This document shows positions 36,461-47,500 of a DNA stretch of 64,000 bases, in pieces (position 1 is the stretch's first letter; every line of letters begins with the position of its first letter). Origin of the DNA: Neostapfia colusana (lineage: Eukaryota > Streptophyta > Magnoliopsida > Poales > Poaceae). The notes beneath the pieces were generated by a model, which ran no database searches, had not been told where the DNA came from, and saw only the letters and a program-made list of their open reading frames with translations. The DNA lies in the NCBI GenBank assembly GCA_030760725.1, contig JASWHV010000009.1:109751854-109815853 (forward strand), written 5' to 3'. The translations under genes were made by a program, and so were the position numbers.

Positions 36461-39400
36461 TGTAACATCCAAAATTTTATCACATGTGCACAAACTCTCT
36501 TCTCTCCCTTCTCTCACTTCCAACCGTGGCCCAGCCGTCAGTTCTTTCTCCCCCAAAGCAACTGTCGGCCATCTCTCTCTCTTCTTTATCGCATGTGATC
36601 AAAACCATTCGGCCACGAGCAAATCTTTGCGCCTATTCTCCAACCGACACGGCTACAACCGCCGCCCTCTCCCCCTCTATAAAACCCGACTGAAACCGGC
36701 CATTTCCCCCCACCAAAACCGCACCAATTTACCCGGCAAGAACCACTGCCCTAATTCCAAATTCTTCGAATTCCGACACTGATCCTTAGTTCTAACACTC
36801 CCTACACCATCCCAAGACCACAAGGAAGGATTCCCGATGAAATTCTCTGAAGAACGGTGCTTGGGGAGCGTTTCTGATGAAGTTCGGCGGAGTCCGCCAC
36901 TGATCGCCGTCGTCGACGTCTTTCCGGCCATTTCGGGCTCAAAAGATCCCTCTAGGTGAGTTCCCAGTGACCTCCTCTACGTTTTAGAGTAAAGAATCCA
37001 AGAAATAGTGAAGAATTCAGAAAACCGAAGTTTTTCGGCGACCACCGCCGCTCGCCGGCGAGCGCGCTGCCATGCGCGAGGAAGAAGAAGAAGGGGGGGG
37101 GGGGTCGACGTGGCCGCTTCTAGGCCCTTGGATTTTGTTTGTGCGGCTAGGATTAGAAGAAAGAAAACCGGTTTGGTTAATTAAATCTGGACCCTCCATC
37201 TAGGATCCAACGGCCCATATTTAAAACGGTTATAACCGTTAGGCTTTTCACGGTTAGGTCCCTAGAAATTTAAGCAAATAGGAAACAAACCCTGTACTTT
37301 AAAGAATTAACCTTAGGCTTTATAAAAATTTGGAAATCCACTGTAAAATAGCCAAATAGCCCCTGTATGCTTTGTAAATTGATAAAATAATTCTGTAAAT
37401 GCATTTTGAACCCTAAAAAATAGTAGGTATTACATTTTAGTCCAGGGCAGTTTAGAAATTTAGATTTAATTCTGTAAATAATGAAAATAGGCTAAATAAC
37501 TTCTAAAAATTGGTAAAAACTTATTAATGATTCTGTTTAAGAATATTTATCAGTATATATATTCTGAAATTCAAAAGAACCGTTTCCATAGGCTGAAAAT
37601 ATTTTCTAGGTGATAAATTAATTCTGAAATCAAAATAAAAACCATATATACTTCAGAAAAATTGTGGAAATTCATTAAAATGCATAGAACTATTCTGTTT
37701 TTATATTTTTACACATATATAGTTTCTGTAATTCAGAATAATTATAATTTAGGACTGAAAATATATTTTAAGTACTAAATAAATGCTGAAATACAAATAA
37801 AAACAATATATATTGTAGAAAATTTATGGAAATTGTATAAAATGCATAAGTATGTTCTGAAAATGTAAAAACAGCAATATATATTCTGGAAATAATTACA
37901 GTGATAATTTAAAATAGTTTTTAGGTCCGAATTAATTATAAAAATTAGTATATATGCATGTATACACTCCAAAAAATTATTAAAAATCACTACAAAATTA
38001 GAAAATGAGTGTTTTACGATAACAAAGATAAAGTAAAACTATATATATATATATAGGTCAAGTTGATACTTATTTTCATTCCAAAACACATGAAATAATA
38101 TGAAACCATAATTATATGGAGAAAATAAATAGAAAATAAGTAGTATATGCGTATAATCAAGTATATATATGATTGAAATGTGTTGTTAAGATTCTTATTG
38201 CATGTTTGCATTGTCTTGTGTGCATATACATGGGTAGAACCATCACAAGAACTACTTCCTAACCTTCAAGAGTAAGATTTCGAAGTAAACAAGCAACAAT
38301 TCAAAGGCAAGTGTTCCTTGACCACTTTGTTCCTATTCTAGGATGATTAGTTAGAATGTTTGCATGATGTCTTCAATATGAAACCAAGTTTAGGATGTTT
38401 CCCTAGTTTTATTCCTTATTATTCCTTGCAAAGCCATGGAGGGATTTAGTTAGGATTTGTTGGTTGTCATATTTATGTGCTTAGCCAGGCTTAGAACTTA
38501 GAAAATGAATGAAACATTGTTGTTGCTAGTCTTGTGGATTATATGAAAGACATAGGAGTGTGTCATAGTGATAGGAATCTAGACAGGCTGGATTGTTTTG
38601 GATGGTGCTTCGTGCACGAGACTCGGGTTAGTGATAGTGCATGTCTTAGATTCTAAGTACCGGTTCACGGAACAGTTAACCCGACTTTACAGTGCCACCA
38701 CAAGACTGAGATGGGGCAGCTTGGCCAATTAATTAGGAGTTTGCCGGTATAGTATGAGTGTTTGGATGGTGCGGAGAATGAGAGTCCATTTTTTACTACC
38801 CTGGGAACTGCAAGGCTCAAGAGGGGGCTTCTGGGAAGGGTTTACTCCCAGGAACTGCAGCGGTGAAACCTCACTGGGCTTGTACTTGCCGGTAGATCCT
38901 TTGTAAAGGCCATGTAGTGATCTCCTGATCACACACCAAAGGAAGTATGTAATGTGGCTTGCAACCACGGATATCAGGGAGGTTTTTAGTCCGCCTGGCA
39001 ACAGAGGATGAAATCACTACTTGTAGGTAAAGTGGTACAATCTCTGTAGAGATCCAAATGGTCATGACAGCCGTGCTCACGGTCAAGAGCGGCTTGGACT
39101 TGTCCATGATTAGAGAAACAGGGATATGAGTTTAAAGAGTGTGTTGGGTGGTGTAACCTAAAATTTATGACTTAATTATGAAGTTGGTGGGGTTTATCAC
39201 TTAGTAATAGAGGTTGCTAATCAAAACTAAGGCCTAGGATTAATGCATAGTGCTTAACCATGTTAGCCTTTCCTTGCTAATAGCCTTCATAACATTCTTC
39301 CCTATACTTGTTGAGTACCTTTGGGTACTCAAACTTGCTTTTGTTGGATATCAAATGCTGCTCAGGTGCAAATGAAGATATAGATCTCGATGAGGAGGAC

Positions 39401-39675
39401 TTCGATCCCGAAGATTTGTTCTAGGCTTGCAAAACCCCCGGGCAATTCCTATGGAACTGGAGCATCCACGCTATAGTCTTCCGCTGTTATGTTATTAGTG
39501 TATTGGTACTCTTATTTGGTATTTTATGTCTTATGTTGTATTATTATAATATATGTTGTACTTGGCTTGTAATATAATGATATTTCACTCTTGTTGGCAC
39601 ATGTATGATTCAACTGATCCTGGCATACATGTGAGAATATGCTCGGGTGTTCCTTATGGAAAACCGGGTGTGACA
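36461..39675 (+). mobile_element. 3' LTR of the outer Tekay element
   Basis: This 3215-bp LTR starts TGTAACATCC, ends CCGGGTGTGACA and is followed by the ATGGA duplication. It retains the ~800-bp AT-rich stretch (37314-38112) missing from the 5' LTR. A run of 10 G at about 37096-37105 is the longest homopolymer inside it. Confidence 0.9.
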
Positions 39676-40439
39676 ATGGAGCTTGCCCAAAACTGCACGA
39701 GATGGATTCACTGCTCTGTATCTTTGGCCGGTGGATCAATCAGTCGTTGAGGGCTCCGATTCCTCTGGCACAGCGTGGGAGGAGAGCGTGTGCGTAGAGT
39801 TAGAGCGGAAAGGGAGCAGGTGTACGTTCGTGTGGGTGCGGAGGAAGACCAGTTGCGACAGCGAGCGGAGGAAGGCCGACGACGGTGGGCAGTGGAAGGG
39901 CGACACGGCCGGTTTTATGAGCTCACGCTATGACCATGGAGGAAGGATGGCACGCCGCTCCGGTCGATGAACGACGGCATGGATTCAGTGGACCAATGGT
40001 GAAGCGGTCGTTTCTGTGAGGGCAGCGGCGCTCCGGTGTAGGAATGGTGGCGCAACTTCGGTGGAGGAATGGCGGTGGCGCGCCTTCGATGGAGGAACAA
40101 CGGTGGTGCGCCTTCGGTGGAGGAAAACAGTCGGGCCCCAAGAATTTTGCTGCGGCGCTTGAGGAAAAGAAACGAAATGTTTTTTTGTGTAAATAGGGGC
40201 AGTGGTAGGTAATTTCTCTGAACTCCACGTCTTCTTATAAATTCGCTAGTTCTGGAGTTAACAATGAGGTACTCCACAAAAATGAACTGGAACTCTACGA
40301 ACTCCATGGAGTTGGGTTGATCCACAAAATTTCGGAGTTAGGGTGTTTAGCTGGCTCTGTCCAGCTCCTTGTTGGAGTTCAGCTCCAGAGCAATGCCAAA
40401 CACACCCTTAATAGTGGGATACAAGGAAAAGCACTTTCT

Positions 40440-41370
40440 GATGAGTGAAGGCATCTTTCTCATCTCATGGTCTGATCTCTACGATCTTTTCACCCTCGAC
40501 GCGTTGGATGTCTCACTAATACGTTGCTTCACATTGTAAGTCCTCAAAAACTAGGTTCTTCAATATGTATAAGTGTTATATGTGTCTAACAAATTTTGGC
40601 ATTTTTCGTGTAGGCACATGCAACAAGTTACTCGTCATAGAATGGAAAATAGTCTTTTGCATATCTTGACCCGCCAATGTCAACGAGAACTAATCTTCAA
40701 ATGGCCAGCGGTCATATAGATGATGATATTTTGTCAAGGCAATGAAACAATACAGTGATAAGGAGCTACTAGTCGTACCGTTCAACACGTGTAACCATTA
40801 GGTAACCCTAGCACTTTGTACAAAGTATGACCAAGTGTAGTACTGTGACTCCGCAAGGCCGGTAGATTCAATAACTGGCAAGCGAATTACCCGTGATTGG
40901 GCTGATATCATGTCTGTTCTTGACGAGTAAGTTCCTTCTTCACTTTAGTTTCTGACTGTTTCGTCATTGCACGATAATTTTACATTAACTGTGAATGTTT
41001 CTCTTTAGGGCTTTTGATACGAACGTGGTTAAGGTGCTAGGAGGACATATAAAAGGAAAACACCGATGACTTAAACATGATGATACATTCTGAATCCCAC
41101 AACAAGCAACAGGCAACACATGCGGCTTCCATGTCTGTTTAAGCATGGTTCTATTTGGAGAGCAACTGAATTGCAATGTATGTGTAAGTGCATTTATTCT
41201 ACTTTATTATTATTACTAATTCTCATTTTATCTTGTGGCAGGACTACGAAACCGCCTTTAGGAACACAACAGGTTCTAGCCTCGAGCACATTAGAGAGAG
41301 GCTATGCAGGTTCATCTTTTTTGAAATCATTAACCCAAAGAGATAATTTTATTACAATATACAGGATTAG
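40440..41370 (+). pseudogene. CACTA C48 (ULP1-like) cysteine protease remnant
   Basis: Plant CACTA proteins often end in a SUMO-protease-like C48 domain. The remnant begins MSEGIFLISWSDLYDLFTLDALDVSL (40440-40540, in two pieces). It continues with the catalytic-His block (FNTCNH, His codon 40796-40798) and the Asp block (YCDSARPVDS, Asp codon 40847-40849), then DWADIMSVLDE. The Cys block (GNTCGFHVC, Cys codon 41121-41123) follows. After a probable intron (GTAAGT near 41166 to an AG before 41243) the end reads SLEHIRERLCRF. His, Asp and Cys all survive, but TAG codons at 40799-40801 and 40838-40840, both where Trp is expected, and other breaks make it a pseudogene. Its first half is at 11540-13345, across the nested insertions. 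Confidence 0.8.
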
Positions 41371-41392
41371 ATGATAGTTATGATTTATGTAA

Positions 41393-41505
41393 TTAGTTAC
41401 TTGAGCAGCAGGATGAACAGGGAGGGCATTTTTTGTATATAATAGTTACTTGGTAAGCAAGATGAACAGGGGGGCATTCTTTGTGTAATAGTTACTTGGT
41501 AACCA
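41393..41505 (+). repeat. ~48-bp tandem duplication in CACTA 3' region
   Basis: The block TAGTTACTTG(G)...GATGAACAGGG(A/G)GGGCATT occurs at about 41393 and 41442, and starts a third time at 41489. Confidence 0.7.
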
Positions 41506-41694
41506 CGACTGACACTTTGTTAATATTTGATTGATCAATATAACTTAATGTGTGATCTTCATTTGAGTATACATATATTTCTGTATGTGTATGTTTCTGA
41601 CGCTGGCAAAGCGGGTGCCAAATACTGGCTAGCTCCAGGATATAGCCGGCAACCAGGATAATCAGGGAGGGCCATCTAATAGGGGACGAGCTAA

Positions 41695-42056
41695 AACAAA
41701 GAACTTCTCGGCTTAGGAGAGAGCTTATAAAAACGCGTCTCGTATTTCTTAACAAAAGGAGACGGGCTGCATTAAAGCATGTCTCGGTTATTTTATTTAA
41801 AGTAGACGCGCTGCCTTAAATCTTGTCTCGGATTTTTCCCTAAAGGAGACGGATCGCCTAAAGGACCGTCTCAGGTATTTTACAATAAGAAGACATGCTT
41901 TATTAAATCTCATCTCCCATGTGTTATAATCAGCGACGCGCCAGGGCTCTCGTCTCCGATGACTCTATAATTCGAGACGCAATGAAGGAGACGCGCGGTC
42001 AGCTTGTTTCCGTTATTTGTGCAAGCGCGTCTCGAATGAGCCTTTCTCACCTAGTG
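41695..42056 (+). repeat. CACTA right subterminal repeats and terminal inverted repeat
   Basis: About ten GAGACG or CGTCTC motifs alternate in both orientations from 41730. The segment ends GCGCGTCTCGAATGAG, then CCTTTCTCACCTAGTG at 42056, i.e. CACTAGGTGAGAAAGG on the other strand. Ordinary gene-island DNA begins at 42057. Confidence 0.85.
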
Positions 42057-42546
42057 GGTCGTTGGAGCGGGTCAGGCCATCGCGTCGCCGTCGACGTGGA
42101 CAGCCACGCCGCTGTGCATCGAGTTCCGGACGAGACGGGACCGGCCTGAAGGCGGCGCAAGAGTCCAAAACAAAGCAGCGGGCACGGGGGAGCGTCAGCA
42201 TCATCAACTGCCATGTATGTCCTGCAGGGCGTGAAGCTTGGAGACGACATGCGAGGCTCGCATGGGTTTCTCGTAAAAATAAGAAAAAGATTGGCAACAG
42301 TGAAATTTAAGTATAAAGGGGGACGACACTGGAGTCCTGAACTGAAGAACCCTAGCTGCTTGTCGATGTATCAATATTTATAGCAGTACAATACCTGGAC
42401 ATGCATGCGTACGTATGTGTACGTACGCACGTACGTATATGCAGAAGCACCACTACACACACAAACAGTTGGTTTTACAGAATCCTACGACGAAAGAACC
42501 TGCACGCACGTACGGGAGCCTAGCTAGCTTGGGACACGCTACCGAC
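42057..42546. other. ELIP 3' flank, no separate gene seen
   Basis: This ~490-bp GC-rich spacer lies between the CACTA right end and the ELIP stop codon and includes the ELIP 3' UTR. Short ORFs on both strands have no recognisable motifs. I did not find a clear AATAAA for the minus-strand transcript. Confidence 0.5.
42399..42443. other. 45-bp alternating purine-pyrimidine tract
   Basis: A strict purine/pyrimidine alternation built on ATGC, GTAC and ACGT steps, partly palindromic, lies about 100 nt past the ELIP stop codon and so probably in the 3' UTR. Such tracts can adopt Z-DNA or fold as RNA hairpins; no function is shown. Confidence 0.6.
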
Positions 42547-42972
42547 TCATACGTTGACGAACGGCGCGCCGGTGACGTACTCGGTGACGGCGAGCGCGAC
42601 GAGGCCGAGCATGGCGAGGCGGCCGTTCCAGAGCTCGGCGTCGGCGCTCATGAACCCGCTGCTCCTGGCCTCGGCGCTCTCCCCCCGAAGCAGCGGCACC
42701 AGCGACGCCACCGACAGGACGGCCGCCGAGGCCGCAAACCAGGTCAGCCCCGACCCGCTTCCGGCCTGCGACAGGAGGCCGCCGCCGGCGGACGCCTCGA
42801 CGGCGAGCGCGGACACGAAGCCCACCATGGCGAGCCGGCCGTTGATGCGCTCGGGGGCCGGGCCGCTGAAGGCCAGAGCGTCCCAGAGGCCGGGCCTCGC
42901 CTTATTTGGCTTGGGAGGCGGCGAGGGGGACGAGGTCGAGGTGGTCGTCGTCGTCGGCTCCTCAGCATCCGG
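42547..42972 (-). CDS. ELIP: Early light-induced protein, exon 2 (main coding exon)
   Basis: ELIPs are thylakoid LHC-superfamily proteins that accumulate under high light and are thought to bind free chlorophyll and carotenoid for photoprotection. Exon 2 starts after a TGCGTGCAG acceptor at 42973 and adds 141 residues to the 45 of exon 1, for 186 aa, normal for the family. After a Thr/Ser/Pro-rich linker come three membrane helices. Helix I begins ERINGRLAMVGFVSALAVEA, helix II is LTWFAASAAVLSVASLVPLL and helix III begins ELWNGRLAMLGLVALAVTEY. Helices I and III carry the chlorophyll-binding E..NGRLAM motif. The conserved lead-in WDALAFSGPAPERINGRLAM is present. The frame is intact to a stop at 42547. 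The intron separating it from exon 1 contains a Reina retrotransposon. Confidence 0.93.
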   Translation of the reverse strand, partial: PDAEEPTTTTTSTSSPSPPPKPNKARPGLWDALAFSGPAPERINGRLAMVGFVSALAVEASAGGGLLSQAGSGSGLTWFAASAAVLSVASLVPLLRGESAEARSSGFMSADAELWNGRLAMLGLVALAVTEYVTGAPFVNV

Positions 42973-43028
42973 CTGCACGCAGAGAGGCGTTATCACTCGT
43001 CGTCAGCACTAATTAAGACCAGGAGTAG

Positions 43029-43414
43029 TGTTATGACGGGAGTTCAATATCAGAGGAGGACTGCTCCTGCCTAGCAGGCGCATGCAGGGAAGGCCAAACG
43101 GGCCCATGACATTTCCTATTATTTGAGAGCTATTATTAGAAACTTGGCCCAGGACATTTCCTATTATTTGAAAGCTATTATTAGAAACTTAAGCGCTATA
43201 TAATTGTAAAGACAATTGAATAAGGGGTAAGCAGAAACAGATTGTTCCGGCTTCCTGCAGGGAGCCGGGAATTTCCAAACCCTAGCCGCCACCCCTGTGT
43301 TTCTCATCTCGCGATCGCTGGCGTCTCGCCGCCGGTCAACCCTCAACCCGCGCCCACCGATCCTCCACACGTACAACCTCCGATCGGTGAGTGGCAGAGA
43401 GTAGCAGCATACCA
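43029..43414 (+). mobile_element. 5' LTR of Reina element
   Basis: 386 bp, TG...CA ends. It contains an internal duplication of about 44 bp (GGACATTTCC or TGACATTTCC...TAGAAACTT) at about 43107-43192. It differs from the 3' LTR at four positions by eye. Confidence 0.94.
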
Positions 43415-43417
43415 ACC

Positions 43418-43430
43418 TGGTATCAGGGAC
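43418..43430 (+). other. Primer-binding site of Reina element
   Basis: TGGTATCAGGGAC, three bases past the LTR, is the tRNA-iMet-type site with one change from the TGGTATCAGAGCC form seen elsewhere in the window. Confidence 0.85.
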
Positions 43431-43440
43431 CTCCGATCCG

Positions 43441-44492
43441 ATGTCGCTGCCGCTGCCCGCTTCAACCGCCGACCCCGGCCGCACTGCGTCACCGCCGGAT
43501 GCCGACGGGTCCGTGCCGATCCCGGCCGCACCGATCCCGCCTACATCGCTGGCCGCGGGATCGCTGCCGCTGGCCGCCGGGGCTTCATCCTCCACCGTGG
43601 GGGTGATGTCCAACGAGCAGCTCACCAAGGCCGTCCTCGACCTCGGCAGGATGATGACCGGCGTCCACGCTTTCCTCTTAGGACCGCAGCCAGGCGTGGC
43701 ACCGTCTCACCCGCAGCCGCAGTTACCGCCGGCGCCCAACCCGCAGCAGCAACTGCCTTCTTCCGCCTCGGGCACCTTCATCCCCGTACAGGAGATCCAG
43801 TTCCCCCATTCGCCATCCCCGCTTCCGTCTTGGCTCACCGACGCCGCGCCGCCAGCCTACTCCTCCGCGCCGGCGCGCCCGTCGGTCCATTCGACCCCTC
43901 ACATCACAGCGGGCTTCGGCCATGTGGGCGTTCCGGCGTCGGGAACGCTCTATGGCGGCGTTGACGACCCAACCCTCCACGGCTCCACCTTCGGGTCCGC
44001 GCCGGCTGCAGCTCCAGCGATTGGCGGGGCGCCCCCGGCTACCGCCCCTGCGACGTTCGGCGCGGCGCCTTTCCAGCCTCGGACCTACAAGATCGACTTC
44101 CCGACATACGACGGCTCGGTCGACCCGCTGAATTGGCTCACACACTGTGAACAATTTTTCTGGGGCCAGCGCACTCCGGTGGAGCAGCGGACGTGGATGG
44201 CCTCCTACCACCTCATCGGCGCCGCTCAGACCTGGTACTACGCCCTCCTATCGGACGAAGGCATGCCGTCCTGCGAGCGCTTCAAGGAGCTTTGCCGCCT
44301 TCGTTTCGGACCGCCTATATACGGCTCGCGGCTAGCCGAGTTGGGGCGCCTTCCTTTCCACTCCACGGTCCAGGAGTTTGCGGACCGCTTCCAGACGGTG
44401 CTAGCGCATTCCAGGGACATCTCCACGCGCCAAAAAGCGGAGCTTTTCGTCGGCGGCCTTCCGGAACACATTCGGGTCGACGTCGCGATGCG
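43441..44492 (+). CDS. gag of Reina element (frame lost at a poly-C run)
   Basis: ATG 43441 lies shortly after the primer-binding site and opens a 413-codon frame running to 44682, of which the part up to about 44492 is genuine gag. A Pro/Ala-rich N-terminus is followed by the gag core (YKIDFPTYDGSVDPLNWLTH, MASYHLIGAAQTWYYALL, FADRFQTVLAHSRDI, LFVGGLPEHIRVDVAM). A run of 15 C (44493-44507) then shifts the frame. The expected continuation (LQTAMFLARAFETRA and the knuckle CYNCDEQYVRGHVC) lies in the frame of the pol ORF. The run either lost one C or gained two, or its length is a sequencing error. Confidence 0.88.
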
Positions 44493-44507
44493 CCCCCCCC
44501 CCCCCCC

Positions 44508-47500
44508 GACCTCCAGACGGCCATGTTTCTTGCCCGCGCCTTTGAGACACGGGCTCTGGCCGCGGCAGCGCCGCCTCAGCAGCGCGGCGCCCGCCCTCCC
44601 CCGCGGCCAGCCCTTCCCCCACGCCAACCGGGGGCGACCGCGGCTCCGACTGGCGCACCAGCGCTGCCTGCGCCGCCCGTAGCCGGCGCTGCAGCACCGG
44701 GCGCAGCAGCCCCGACGGCACCCGTGCGGCCGTACCGTCGCCTTTCGCCGGCCGAGATGCAGGAACGTCGTCGTCAAGGCCTCTGCTACAACTGCGACGA
44801 GCAATACGTGCGTGGGCACGTGTGCCCCCGCCTGTTCTTTCTGGAGGTGGACGATTTCCTCGACGCCGATGAGGAGGCGTCCGCCGATGCTGCGGCCACG
44901 GCCTTGCCCGCAGACACCGCCGCCGCAGCGGACGCTCACGCTCACGCTCTGGTGGTTTCTGTACACGCTCTTGCAGGCATCAGGACGTACCACACTATGC
45001 TCCTGCCCGTGACGATCCAGGGCGAGTGCCTCCTCGCCCTCCTGGACACTGGCTCCACCCACACTTTCCTCCAGGGCACGGCCATGCGGCGCCTTGGTCT
45101 CGCTCCTCAGGGGGGCGACCAGCTTCGCGTTACGGTGGCCAACGGGGAGCGCGTGCCGTGTGAAGGTATCGCACGCCACGTGCCCGTCGACATCCACGGG
45201 GCGCCTTTCTCCATCACCTGCGTGGGCCTCGCGCTCGGCTATTTCGACTTCATCCTCGGCGTCGACTTCCTTGGCACGCTGTGCCCCATCACCTGGTTCT
45301 TCGAAGGGCTTGCCGTATCCTTCCTGCACGAGGGCCGCCGCGTCACGTGGCAGTGTGTGGGCGCCCCGGGCGCGCCCTTCCAGCAGCGGTCGCTGGTAGC
45401 GGTAGCTCCGGACTCGCACCACCCGCTGCTGGACGAGCTCCTGTGTCAGCACGACGCCGTCTTCGACACACCACGCGGACTTCCACCAGCCCGCCCCTAC
45501 GACCACCGCATACACCTGCTGCCCGGGACCGCACCAGTGGCAGTGCGACCGTACCGGTACCCTCAGTTGCAGAAGGACGAGCTCGAGCGGCAGTGCACCG
45601 CCATGCTGGAACAGGGCATCATCCGCCCCAGTACTTCTCCGTTCTCGGCACCCGTGCTCCTCGTCAAGAAGGCGGATGGGTCGTGGCGCTTCTGCATCGA
45701 CTATCGCGCGCTCAACGACCGTACATCCAAGGACAAGTTCCCGATCCCGGTGGTTGACGAGCTCCTCGACAAGCTCCACGAGGCCAAGTACTTCACCAAG
45801 CTCGACCTCCGCTCGGGGTACCACCAGGTGCGCATGCACCCGGCCAACATCGAGAAGACGGCGTTCCGCACCCACCATGGCCACTTTGAGTTCCTGGTGA
45901 TGCCGTTCGGGCTCTCCAACGCCCCTGCGACATTTCAGGCGTTGATGAATGATGTGCTCCGCCCCTTCATCCGCAGGTTCGTGCTGGTTTTCTTTGACGA
46001 CATTCTGATCTACAGCACGTCGTGGGCTGAGTACCTGCAGCATGTCGGCCTCGCCCTCACCACCCTACTAGCCCACGACCTCTTTCTGAAGAGGTCGAAG
46101 TGCTCCTTCGGGGCCCCCTCCGTCGCCTACCTCGGCCACGTCATCTCTGCCGATGGCGTCGCCATGGACAGCGACAAAGTAGCCGCGGTCGCCTCGTGGC
46201 CGCTACCACGCTCTCCACGCGGGGTGCGTGGCTTCCTGGGCCTCGCCGGCTACTACAGGAAGTTCATCCGCGACTTCGGCTCCATCTCGGCACCACTCAC
46301 ACGTCTCCTGCGGAAGGAGGCGTTCGCCTGGACGGCAGAGGCGGACGAGGCTTTCGCTGCCCTGAAGCGGGCGCTTTCGTCGGCGCCGGTTCTACAGATG
46401 CCCGACTTCGCGCGCCAGTTCGTAGTTGACTGCGACGCGTCCGGCACCGGTTTTGGCGCCGTCCTACACCAGGGGGGCGGACCTCTGGCTTTCTTCAGTC
46501 GACCCTTCGCCGCCCGCCATGTCAAGCTGGCGGCCTACGAGCGCGAGCTTATCGGGCTGGTGCAAGCAGTCCGGCACTGGCGTCCGTACCTATGGGGGCG
46601 CCGGTTCCTTGTCCGCACCGACCACTACAGCCTGAAGTTTCTCCTAGACCAGCGGCTGTCCACCGTGCCTCAGCACCAGTGGCTCAGCAAGCTATTCGGG
46701 TTTGACTTCACCATCGAGTACCGTCTCGGGCGGCTCAACTCGGCGGCCGACGCGCTGTCCCGCCGCGACGAGGAGACTGCGGCGCTCTGTGCCCTCTCTG
46801 GGCCCTCCTTCGACCTCTACGCCGACATTCGCCGCGCCACAGCGACCGACCCGGTCGCGCGTGACCTGCTGCAGCAGCTGGAGGCCGCGTCTCTGGGCGA
46901 GCCGTGGGCTGCCGATGACGGTTTCCTCCTCCACGGCAAGCGCATCTACGTTCCGGCCACCGACGACTTGCGCCACCAGGTGGTGACCCTGGCTCACTCG
47001 GCGGGACACGAGGGGGTCCAGAAGACCCTTGTGCGCCTCCGCGCGGACTTCTACATCCCCGGCGACTGCCAGCTGGTGCACGACTTCGTCCGTTCCTGTG
47101 ATGTGTGCCAGCGGAACAAGACGCCGACCACACCGCCGGCCGGCCTACTTCAGCCCTTGGACGTTCCGTCGCAGGTGTGGGCAGATATCTCCATGGACTT
47201 CATCGAGGGGCTGCCGAAGGTGCACGGCAAGTCCGTGGTCCTAACGGTGGTGGACCGCTTCTCGAAGTACGCCCACTTCATCGCGCTCAGCCACCCCTAC
47301 ACCGCCGCCTCCGTCGCCCGTGCTTTCTTCGACGGGATCGTGCGCCTACACGGTGTCAAGCAGCGGCTCAGTACGGCCTTTCACCCCCAGACGGACGGCC
47401 AGTCCGAGGTCATCAACAAGATCATCGCGATGTATTTGCGCTGTGCGACAGGTGATCGGCCTCGCTCGTGGGTCGACTGGCTACCCTGGGCGGAGTACTG

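Larger units (their letters stand above)
14420..39675 (+). mobile_element. Tekay-clade Ty3/gypsy retrotransposon with two nested insertions, TSD ATGGA
   Basis: The two LTRs both start TGTAACATCC and end GGTGTGACA. They flank a tRNA-iMet-type primer-binding site, an extra ORF, gag, pol with chromodomain and a polypurine tract. The 5-bp target duplication ATGGA is perfect (14415-14419, 39676-39680). Inside are a solo LTR (14485-16824) and a complete opposite-strand Tekay element (24913-36353). Subtracting both leaves roughly 11.5 kb. All protein genes except the first ORF are broken, so the copy is dead. Confidence 0.92.
13478..40407. mobile_element. Harbinger/Tourist-like non-autonomous element (TSD TTA), split by a retrotransposon
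   Basis: The left end GGGTGTGTTTGGC (13478) and right end GCCAAACACACCC (to 40407) are perfect 13-bp inverted repeats. Imperfect matching continues inward (ATGGCTCTACTCCA against the complement of TGGAGTTCAGCTCC). Both ends are flanked by TTA (13475-13477 and 40408-40410), the usual PIF/Harbinger target duplication. Without the Tekay insertion (14420-39675 plus one TSD copy) it is about 1.7 kb. I find no transposase in either half (13491-14414, 39681-40394). It sits within CACTA coding sequence, whose reading resumes right after it. Confidence 0.8.
10819..42056 (+). mobile_element. CACTA (En/Spm-like) DNA transposon, left end lost, interrupted by nested elements
   Basis: The right end is clear: the complement of 42056-42037 reads CACTAGGTGAGAAAGG, a CACTA-type terminal inverted repeat. 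It is preceded by subterminal GAGACGCG-type motifs (41700-42035). Similar motifs occur at 10840-11035, and between them lie CACTA-type coding remnants on the plus strand (transposase-like 11540-12660, C48 protease-like 40440-41370). The left TIR is not seen; the copia LTR sits where it should be. The coding body is split at 13477/40411 by the Harbinger-like element. Removing the nested insertions leaves about 4.3 kb of CACTA sequence. Confidence 0.85.

Noticed and set aside
42415..43074. Plus-strand ORFs of 152-219 codons over the ELIP exon
   Set aside because: Shadows of the ELIP coding exon, whose minus-strand frame has three membrane helices and chlorophyll-binding motifs.
44238..46043. 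601-codon minus-strand ORF
   Set aside because: Antisense shadow of the GC-rich Reina pol frame; no domain recognised, while the plus strand has clear protease and RT motifs.
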